Shown here in pieces: positions 5,711 to 11,064 of a stretch of 11,064 nucleotides of DNA. Source of the stretch: ATZT02 sp964639395 (GTDB lineage Bacteria; Actinomycetota; Actinomycetes; S36-B12; UBA5976); NCBI GenBank assembly GCA_964639395.1, contig CAZXCT010000044.1:1-11064 (forward strand), in the 5' to 3' direction. The position numbers and the translations under genes are program-made. The notes beneath the pieces were generated by a model, which worked only from the letters and a program-made list of their open reading frames with translations, searched no databases and had not been told where the DNA came from. Numbering within the stretch: position 1 is the stretch's first letter; every line of letters starts with the position of its first letter.

Positions 5711-6679
5711 TTGGTGGTGCTTACGGATGACTCATTTACCCTGCCCGACTTTTTACATGAGGCAACTACTAGTGATAGCGCGCTAAAAAAATTTCTTCAT
5801 GGCTTAGCGCAAGTAGATAAAGTAGGCGCTGATGAGCGTGCTGGCATGTTGGCTACCCGCTCTATAAAAAACGCTACCAAAATTGAAGGCATCGATTTAG
5901 CAATCAGCATGATTGATTTAACAACCTTAGAAGGTATGGACACACGCGGCAAAGTGAAAACACTTTGCGCTAAAGCCCGAAGGCCCGATGCGCTTGATAT
6001 CACAGTGCCTGCCGCTGCAGCAGTTTGTGTTTATGGCGATTTAGTACCAATTGCAAAAATTGAATTAGCACAAAGTGCGGTAAAGGTTGCAGCAGTTGCT
6101 ACTGCGTTCCCGTCTGGGCGGGCTAGCAAAGAAGTAAGAGTGCAAGATGTTCGCGAAGCGGTAGCAAATGGCGCTGATGAAATTGACATGGTGATTGACC
6201 GAGGCGCTTTTTTAGAGGGTAGATATTTAGATGTATTTGAAGATATTCAAAGAGTAAAGACTGCCTGCCAAAATGCGCACTTAAAAGTAATTTTAGAAAC
6301 TGGTGAATTAAAAACCTACGACAATGTAAAGCGTGCCTCATGGTTGGCGATGTTGGCAGGGGCGGATTTTATTAAAACTTCTACCGGCAAGGTTTCACCC
6401 GCCGCAACTCTGCCGGTGACACTAGTGATGTTGCTAGCAATTAAAGACTTTCATAAAGCGACGCTAAAGAAGATCGGCATGAAGCCAGCCGGTGGCATCA
6501 AGACCACAAAAGATGCTATGAAATATTTGGTTTTGGTAAAAGAGACGCTAGGCGATGGCTGGCTCAATAATGAATTGTTTAGATTAGGTGCCTCATCTTT
6601 ATTAAATGACCTCTTAATGCAAAGGCACCGAATGAAAACTGGCCAGTATTGGGGCCCTGACTATGTGAGCCTTGATTAA
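5711..6679 (+). CDS. deoC: Deoxyribose-phosphate aldolase, long human-like form
   Basis: The enzyme cleaves 2-deoxyribose-5-phosphate into acetaldehyde and glyceraldehyde-3-phosphate in the cytosol by class I Schiff-base chemistry. It is up to 322 residues, close to human DERA (318) and longer than E. coli DeoC (259), with an extra N-terminal segment of about 60 residues. Key sites are EIDMVI (157-162, Asp159), DFIKTSTGK (219-227, Schiff-base Lys222) and GMKPAGGIKTT (256-266, Lys258). IDLTTLEG (68-75) and VAAVATAFPSG (126-136) also match the DERA form. The exact start is uncertain: TTG 5711, GTG 5714 and GTG 5717 are consecutive in-frame options, and the purine-rich AGCAGAG just upstream fits the GTG codons at least as well. 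The gene is 15 bases after the mutase and 2 bases before the aldehyde dehydrogenase, clearly in one operon. Confidence 0.95.
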   Translation: MVVLTDDSFTLPDFLHEATTSDSALKKFLHGLAQVDKVGADERAGMLATRSIKNATKIEGIDLAISMIDLTTLEGMDTRGKVKTLCAKARRPDALDITVPAAAAVCVYGDLVPIAKIELAQSAVKVAAVATAFPSGRASKEVRVQDVREAVANGADEIDMVIDRGAFLEGRYLDVFEDIQRVKTACQNAHLKVILETGELKTYDNVKRASWLAMLAGADFIKTSTGKVSPAATLPVTLVMLLAIKDFHKATLKKIGMKPAGGIKTTKDAMKYLVLVKETLGDGWLNNELFRLGASSLLNDLLMQRHRMKTGQYWGPDYVSLD

Positions 6680-6681
6680 TC

Positions 6682-8121
6682 ATGGTTTTTGAATACTCCC
6701 CCGCCCCCGAATCCACCAAAATTGTAGATATTAAAAATTCTTATGGGTTATTTATTAACGGAAAGTTTGTCTCAAGTAAAGATGGCTCCCGCTATAAAAC
6801 TATCAACCCAGCAACAGAAGAAGTGCTTAGCGAAATAGTTGACGCCGGTAAAAAAGATGTTGATAGTGCCGTTAAGGCCGCTCGTGCCGCTTATGTCAAA
6901 TGGTCAAAGCTAGACGGAAGCGTTCGCGGTAAATATTTATTTAGAATCGCTCGCATTTTGCAAGAGCGTTCGCGGGAATTCGCAGTTTTAGAATCAATTA
7001 ACAACGGTAAACCCATTCGCGAAAGCCGTGATGTTGATATGCCGCTGGTGGCCGCACACTTCTTTCATTACGCCGGGTGGGCAGACAAACTGCAATACGC
7101 CACAACCGGCAAGGTACAAAGTTTAGGTGTAGCCGGGCAAATCATTCCGTGGAATTTTCCGATGCTGATGCTGGCTTGGAAGATCGCCCCCGCGCTTGCC
7201 GCCGGAAACACTGTTGTTTTGAAACCTGCTGAATCAACTCCGTTAACTGCACTGTTATTTGCCGAAGTTTGCCAACAAGCCGAATTGCCAGCCGGCGTTG
7301 TAAACATCATCACGGGTGCAGGCGCTACTGGTGCGGCATTAGTTAACCACCCGCAAATTGACAAAGTTGCCTTTACTGGCTCAACTGAAGTAGGCCGGTT
7401 AATTGCCCAAAGTGTTGCCGGGACAAAAAAGAAAGTAACTTTAGAGCTAGGTGGCAAAGCGGCAAATATTGTTTTTGACGATGCGGCACTAGATCAGGCA
7501 GTCGAAGGAATCGTAAACGGGATTTTCTTCAATCAAGGCCACGTTTGTTGTGCCGGCTCACGATTATTAGTACAAGAATCAATTAAAGATGAGTTATTAG
7601 ATTTACTCTATGAAAGAGTACAAACATTAAGAATTGGTGACCCACTTGATAAAAACACCGATGTGGGCGCAATAAATTCACGTGCGCAATTAGAGAAAAT
7701 TAAAGAACTAACGGATTCTGGTGAACAAGAGGGTGCTGATCGCTGGACAATGAAATGCGAATTGCCACAAAAGGGATTTTGGTTTGCGCCAACTGTGTTT
7801 ACCAACGTCACCCAGGCACATCGAATTGCCCGCGAAGAAATCTTTGGGCCAGTTTTGAGTGTGTTAACTTTTAGAACGCCGCAAGAAGCGATTGAAAAAG
7901 CCAACAACACCCCATTCGGCCTAAGCGCCGGGATTTGGACTGAAAAGGGTTCAAGAATTCTGGAAGTTGCAAATAGTTTAAGAGCTGGTGTGATTTGGGC
8001 TAATACTTTTAATAAGTTTGACGCCACTAGCCCATTTGGTGGCTATAAAGAATCAGGTTACGGCCGCGAGGGTGGACGTGCTGGTTTATTGAGTTACTTA
8101 AAAAGTGGTGATTCAAAGTGA
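6682..8121 (+). CDS. NAD(P)-dependent aldehyde dehydrogenase, probably acetaldehyde-oxidising
   Basis: This is a complete 479-residue aldehyde dehydrogenase. The Rossmann-side motifs are PWNFP (156-160, Asn158), LKPAES (180-185, Lys181) and FTGSTEVG (231-238). The general base is Glu255 in LELGGK (254-259), and the catalytic Cys is expected at 289 in NQGHVCCAGSR (284-294), aligned with Cys302 of human ALDH2. EIFGP (386-390) and the C-terminal PFGGYKESGYGRE (451-463) complete the fold. The start is ATG 6682, two bases after the deoC stop. Placement directly after deoC suggests that it oxidises the acetaldehyde released by the aldolase to acetate, draining a toxic product and yielding NADH. That substrate is inferred from context; the family is broad. 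Its stop overlaps the start of the half-length homologue in GTGA. Confidence 0.94.
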   Translation: MVFEYSPAPESTKIVDIKNSYGLFINGKFVSSKDGSRYKTINPATEEVLSEIVDAGKKDVDSAVKAARAAYVKWSKLDGSVRGKYLFRIARILQERSREFAVLESINNGKPIRESRDVDMPLVAAHFFHYAGWADKLQYATTGKVQSLGVAGQIIPWNFPMLMLAWKIAPALAAGNTVVLKPAESTPLTALLFAEVCQQAELPAGVVNIITGAGATGAALVNHPQIDKVAFTGSTEVGRLIAQSVAGTKKKVTLELGGKAANIVFDDAALDQAVEGIVNGIFFNQGHVCCAGSRLLVQESIKDELLDLLYERVQTLRIGDPLDKNTDVGAINSRAQLEKIKELTDSGEQEGADRWTMKCELPQKGFWFAPTVFTNVTQAHRIAREEIFGPVLSVLTFRTPQEAIEKANNTPFGLSAGIWTEKGSRILEVANSLRAGVIWANTFNKFDATSPFGGYKESGYGREGGRAGLLSYLKSGDSK

Positions 8122-8960
8122 ATGAATTAACCGTACCCCGCACCCATAAGTTATTTATTGGCGGTCAGTTTCCGCGAAGCGAATCTGGAAGAACTTTTGA
8201 GTTAAAAAACTCTAAGGGTGGATTTATTGCAAACATTGCAATGGCTTCTCGGAAAGATGCGCGTGAAGCAGTTTTGGCAGCACGCAGTGGTTTTGAAAAG
8301 TGGTCAAGTGCCACCGCTTACAATCGCGGTCAGGTGCTCTATCGAGTTGCTGAAATTATGCAAGGGCGTAAGAGTCAATTTGTTGATGAAATGATCTTGT
8401 TAGGGGCTTCTAAAAAAGAGGCAGAAAAAGAAATAACAAAAAGTATTGATCGGTGGATTTGGTATGCCGGTTGGAGCGACAAGTTAGCAATGAGCTACGG
8501 TTCTGCCAATCCAGTAGCAGGAAACTTCTTTAACTTCTCTATTCCTGAACCAACCGGAGTCATTGTCACTATTGCGCCGGCGGGGCTTTTTGAAATGGTA
8601 GAGGCAATTGCTTCAATTATTGTTTCTGGCAATAGCTGCCTAGTTTTACCTGATAAAAAATCCTCGTTACTAGCAGTATCTTTAGCCGAATGTCTCGCCA
8701 CTAGTGATGTACCAGCAGGAGTGGTAAATATTCTCACCGGCGATAGTGCAGAAATCGCGCCGTGGTTAGCGTCTCACTTAGATGTAAATGCAATTGACTT
8801 AAGTGGAGTCATAGATAAAAAACTTGCACTCGAGCTCGAGAAGGCCGCGGCAACTAACCTTAAGCGTGTTTTGCGACCAACTGGTAAATCAATTGACGCA
8901 ATGGAGCGTATGAAGACTTGGCTTGAGATTAAAACCGTTTGGCATCCTCGCGGTTTTTAG
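8118..8960 (+). CDS. Half-length aldehyde dehydrogenase homologue without catalytic domain
   Basis: This 280-residue protein aligns with about the first half of the preceding dehydrogenase: LFIGGQF (12-18), the KWS and WYAGWSDKL segments (61-63, 115-123), PTGVIVTIAP (145-154) and PAGVVNILTG (199-208). It ends before the region holding the catalytic Cys. Active-site features are also lost inside the retained part: PWNFP has become APAGL, the Lys of LKPAE is replaced by Pro (VLPDKK), FTGS has become DLSG, and there is no ELGGK. The frame is open and clean, and the gene overlaps the dehydrogenase by 4 bases (GTG start), so it is likely made in step with it. Possible roles are a non-catalytic partner subunit of the full enzyme or a decaying paralogue; I cannot tell which. 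Its last codons lie within the terminator hairpin. Confidence 0.8.
   Translation: MNELTVPRTHKLFIGGQFPRSESGRTFELKNSKGGFIANIAMASRKDAREAVLAARSGFEKWSSATAYNRGQVLYRVAEIMQGRKSQFVDEMILLGASKKEAEKEITKSIDRWIWYAGWSDKLAMSYGSANPVAGNFFNFSIPEPTGVIVTIAPAGLFEMVEAIASIIVSGNSCLVLPDKKSSLLAVSLAECLATSDVPAGVVNILTGDSAEIAPWLASHLDVNAIDLSGVIDKKLALELEKAAATNLKRVLRPTGKSIDAMERMKTWLEIKTVWHPRGF
8931..8957. terminator. Shared hairpin terminator between the convergent operons
   Basis: AAAACCG (8931-8937) pairs with CGGTTTT (8951-8957) around a 13-base loop. On the plus strand the T-run reaches 8958. On the minus strand TTTTAAT follows the stem, so it can serve both directions. It is modest in strength (three G-C pairs) and lies inside the last codons of the half-length dehydrogenase. 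Confidence 0.55.
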
Positions 8961-10063
8961 AGATTTATCCCGAGCGCTTTTGCTATTTGGGCGTATTGTG
9001 GCTTAATAATTTTGTTGATAATCGCTAGTCGTTCATCAAATGGAATAAAAGCACTTTTCATTGCGTTCACGCTAAGCCACTGCAAGTCTTTCAAACTAAA
9101 CCCGGCTTCATGTACTAATAGATACATCTCTTTACTCATGAAAGTATCGCTCATCAAGCGATTGTCAGTATTTACTGTTACCCGAAATTGTAAATTCTTT
9201 AAAAGCGTAATTGGGTGCTCTTTAATATTTTTTGCGGCTCCAGTTTGAACATTCGATGAGGGACACATTTCTAATGGCACCCGACGGTCACGTACGTAAG
9301 CCGCCATTGCACCTAACACTGGTTGGTTTTGTGCATCAAATGTAATGTCATCAACTACTCTCACACCATGCCCTAAACGATCTGTGCCGCAGATTTGAAC
9401 TGCTTCCCAAATTGAAGGTAAGCCAAATGCTTCACCAGCGTGGATTGTCATATGAAAGTTTGCTTGTCTGATTGCGTCAAACGCATCAAGATGTCGAGTT
9501 GGTGGATACCCTGCCTCTTTACCTGCAATATCAAAGCCAACTACTCCCCGCTCGCGCCACTTAATCGCTAATTGGGCAATTTCACTGCTGCGCGCTGCGG
9601 TACGCATGGCTGTTAATAGCAATCCAACCTTGATTGGCTTTTTAGCTTTTGCCATTTCTGCTTCGCCGCGTTTAAAACCTAAAAGCATTTGTTCAACAAT
9701 TTCATCTAAAGAAAGGCCACGCTCTTGCAAAAGCTCTGGCGCCATACGAATTTCGGCGTAAACCACACCATCATTTGCTAAGTCTTCAACTGCTTCAAAT
9801 GAAACTCTTTCAATTGCTGACTTAGTTTGCATCACACCAACCGTGTGGACAAATGCTTCTAAATACTTTTCGAGCGAGCCAGAATCACAAGCCGTTCTAA
9901 ACCACTTAGCCAATTCTGCTGGATCGGTAGTTGGTAAATTTTTATATCCGTTTTCTTGGGCTAACTCTGCAATTGTGCTCGGACGCACCCCACCATCTAA
10001 ATGATCGTGCAAAACCACTTTAGGTAATGACTTAATAACTTCTAAAGTTAATTCTTTACTCAA
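8957..10063 (-). CDS. add: Adenosine deaminase
   Basis: This 368-residue zinc enzyme converts adenosine and deoxyadenosine to (deoxy)inosine plus ammonia, feeding the phosphorylase, which prefers 6-oxopurine nucleosides. The zinc ligands are His19 and His21 (LHDHLDGG), His208 (TIHAGE, 206-211, with catalytic Glu211) and Asp300 (VNTD, 297-300). The second catalytic His is His232 in RLGHGV (229-234), and EMCPSSN (265-271) is the usual family stretch. Length and motif order are standard for bacterial Add. The start is TTG at 10063, chosen because GAGG (10071-10074, minus strand) lies at a good distance and the family's N-terminus fits. It is 13 bases after the UPF0303 gene in the same leftward operon. 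Its stop overlaps that of the convergent half-length dehydrogenase by 4 bases (8957-8960). Confidence 0.96.
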   Translation of the reverse strand: MSKELTLEVIKSLPKVVLHDHLDGGVRPSTIAELAQENGYKNLPTTDPAELAKWFRTACDSGSLEKYLEAFVHTVGVMQTKSAIERVSFEAVEDLANDGVVYAEIRMAPELLQERGLSLDEIVEQMLLGFKRGEAEMAKAKKPIKVGLLLTAMRTAARSSEIAQLAIKWRERGVVGFDIAGKEAGYPPTRHLDAFDAIRQANFHMTIHAGEAFGLPSIWEAVQICGTDRLGHGVRVVDDITFDAQNQPVLGAMAAYVRDRRVPLEMCPSSNVQTGAAKNIKEHPITLLKNLQFRVTVNTDNRLMSDTFMSKEMYLLVHEAGFSLKDLQWLSVNAMKSAFIPFDERLAIINKIIKPQYAQIAKALGINL

Positions 10064-10070
10064 ATTCTTT

Positions 10071-10074
10071 CCTC
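10071..10074 (-). promoter_or_regulatory. Ribosome binding site (GAGG) for the TTG start of add
   Basis: On the minus strand GAGGAAAG precedes TTG 10063 with about six bases between GAGGA and the start. It sits just after the UPF0303 stop codon and supports the TTG as the real start. Confidence 0.7.
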
Positions 10075-10076
10075 TT

Positions 10077-10544
10077 TTACTTCTGCAAATATTTTTGCAG
10101 AATCTCTACGCCATAAGTGTGATCTTGCCAGTCTGGTAGGCCTGAAATACCTATGCCTCCAACCATTCCAGTGCCGGCAACAATGATTGGCACCACCCCG
10201 CCATGTGCGGCGTAAAGGTCTTGATCCAAACCAGAATCAATTTCAAAGTCTTGTCCCATTTCTATGAACTTTCTTTTTACCCACAAGCTGGAGTGTCCAA
10301 AACGATCAGCGGCTTTGAATTTACGATTCAACCACCAGTCATTATCTTGCGAAGTGCCCTTCATACTTGCTTTAAAAACTAAATGATTGCCTTTTCTAAC
10401 TTCCATAGCAATTGGGGCATCCTTGATTATGGAAAGGGCAAATTGACCTAATTCCAGGGCAGTTTCATGTGAAAAACTCTCAAAAGCTAGTGCAGTTTCT
10501 TCTTGTTCTAGATCTTTGCATGAGAAATTTGCATATTTATTCAA
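10077..10544 (-). CDS. UPF0303 / haem-degrading-domain protein (GlcG-HbpS-like fold)
   Basis: The 155 residues match the UPF0303 family (YBR137W-like, Pfam Haem_degrading). Marks are MKGTSQDNDWWLNRK (61-74 region, equivalent to the family's GT..DN..W..RK), RFGHSS (81-86), AAHGGVVPI (112-120) and GGIGISGLPDWQDH (129-142), ending in a short amphipathic tail. The length is normal for the family (about 155-165). No signal peptide is seen, so it is probably cytosolic. Biochemical function is not settled; related GlcG/HbpS proteins bind small ligands or haem. The start is TTG 10544, overlapping the ABC ATPase stop (TTGA), with GGAGG nine bases upstream. Its position between a nucleoside-type transporter and add hints at a role in nucleoside or pentose handling; this is inference from context only. 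Confidence 0.88.
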   Translation of the reverse strand: MNKYANFSCKDLEQEETALAFESFSHETALELGQFALSIIKDAPIAMEVRKGNHLVFKASMKGTSQDNDWWLNRKFKAADRFGHSSLWVKRKFIEMGQDFEIDSGLDQDLYAAHGGVVPIIVAGTGMVGGIGISGLPDWQDHTYGVEILQKYLQK

Positions 10545-11064
10545 TTCACATCGCCTCCGGCCATTAAGCGCCCAACTTTATTTCGCTCGGCTTCAGATTC
10601 AGAAAGTTCGGCAACAATTTTGCCACCATAAATCACTGCCACCCGATCAGCCAAACCTAAAACTTCATCTAATTCAGCAGAAACTAGTAACACTGCTGCA
10701 CCATTATCGCGAGCTTGCACGATTTGATTATGAATAAATTCAATTGAACCAACATCGACTCCCCGAGTCGGTTGAGCGGCAATCAATAATTTTGGCTCCC
10801 AAGCTAATTCGCGGGCAATAACTAACTTTTGCTTGTTTCCACCAGAAAGTGAGCCAGCGTTCGTTTCGATCGAAGGTGTTTTTACGTCAAATTTGTCAAC
10901 AAGTAAATTGGCTAATTCTTTTATCGGGCCAACTTGTCTTACCCCTCGTTTTGAAAATTCTGGCTCATCAAAACGATTTAAAACCAAATTGTCTGCAATT
11001 GAATAAGAAGCAACTAAGCCATCTCGCTCTCGATCTTCAGGTACGTGAGCTACTTTCATTTTGT
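10541..11064 (-). CDS. Nucleoside/sugar ABC transporter ATPase, C-terminal part (runs off the right edge)
   Basis: This is the second nucleotide-binding domain of a tandem ATPase of the RbsA/NupO class, which works with a BmpA-type lipoprotein and two permeases to import simple sugars or nucleosides. The frame stays open to the window end; ATG 11059 is internal (MKVAHVPEDR). Counting from it, the family's HVPEDRERDGLV (5-16) is followed by SIADNL (20-25), the ABC signature LSGGNKQKLVIARE (71-84), LLIAAQPTRGVDVGS (91-105) and LLVSAELDEV (124-133). The Walker B Asp-Glu is Ala-Gln here and the H-loop His is absent, as is common in the C-terminal domain of the nucleoside-type members. The AAQPTRG and IEFIH wording favours the nucleoside branch over ribose. 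It is the upstream partner of UPF0303 and add, so the operon links uptake to deamination. Confidence 0.92.
   Translation of the reverse strand, partial: KMKVAHVPEDRERDGLVASYSIADNLVLNRFDEPEFSKRGVRQVGPIKELANLLVDKFDVKTPSIETNAGSLSGGNKQKLVIARELAWEPKLLIAAQPTRGVDVGSIEFIHNQIVQARDNGAAVLLVSAELDEVLGLADRVAVIYGGKIVAELSESEAERNKVGRLMAGGDVN
10554..10558 (-). promoter_or_regulatory. Ribosome binding site (GGAGG) for the UPF0303 TTG start
   Basis: GGAGG on the minus strand lies nine bases before TTG 10544, within the last codons of the ABC ATPase gene. It supports independent or coupled initiation at the overlapping TTGA. Confidence 0.65.

Noticed and set aside
9012..9248. Plus-strand frame antisense to add (and another at 10516-10737 antisense to the UPF0303 and ABC genes)
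   Set aside because: No ribosome binding site, no recognisable domain, and fully overlapped by conserved genes on the other strand.
10541..11059. ABC ATPase as a short complete gene starting at ATG 11059
   Set aside because: The frame continues upstream to the edge and the protein begins in the middle of a tandem-ATPase second domain (HVPEDR), so this ATG is internal and the gene is partial.

Overview
The window reads as chromosome from an AT-leaning actinobacterium. A freshwater acI-type lineage (Nanopelagicales-like) is my best guess. The evidence is a purine nucleoside phosphorylase gene next to a PGM2/PmmB-type sugar mutase (the same adjacency as Rv3307-Rv3308 in Mycobacterium tuberculosis), frequent TTG and GTG starts, very tight gene packing, and three TANNNT -10 boxes placed so that the start codon would be the first transcribed base. 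The lineage is inferred, not proven. No RNA genes, insertion sequences, CRISPR arrays or phage genes are visible, and no gene-free stretch exceeds about 100 bases.

Left part (1-3154). The edge holds the first 102 codons of a leftward secreted protein that I do not recognise. A rightward pair follows, a DedA-family membrane protein and a peptidase E-like (S51) protein overlapping by 4 bases. After a short regulatory-looking gap with two inverted repeats comes an AzgA-type NCS2 nucleobase permease, closed by a strong intrinsic terminator.

Middle part (3247-8960). A rightward operon for (deoxy)nucleoside breakdown contains purine nucleoside phosphorylase, a phosphopentomutase-like sugar mutase, a human-type deoxyribose-phosphate aldolase, a full-length aldehyde dehydrogenase, and a half-length aldehyde dehydrogenase homologue without catalytic residues. 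The phosphorylase reading frame is broken by a 24-base direct duplication plus one extra base. Removing one 25-base unit restores a perfect phosphorylase.

Right part (8957-11064). A leftward operon runs in from beyond the right edge: the C-terminal half of a nucleoside/sugar-type ABC transporter ATPase, a UPF0303/haem-degrading-domain protein, and adenosine deaminase. It converges on the middle operon with a 4-base tail-to-tail overlap and a shared hairpin terminator.

Together these genes outline a pathway: nucleoside import by the ABC transporter, deamination of (deoxy)adenosine, phosphorolysis to base plus (deoxy)ribose-1-phosphate, isomerisation to the 5-phosphate, aldol cleavage to acetaldehyde and glyceraldehyde-3-phosphate, and oxidation of acetaldehyde. 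The NCS2 permease would move the free bases. The broken phosphorylase sits at the entry to the sugar branch and is the main anomaly.
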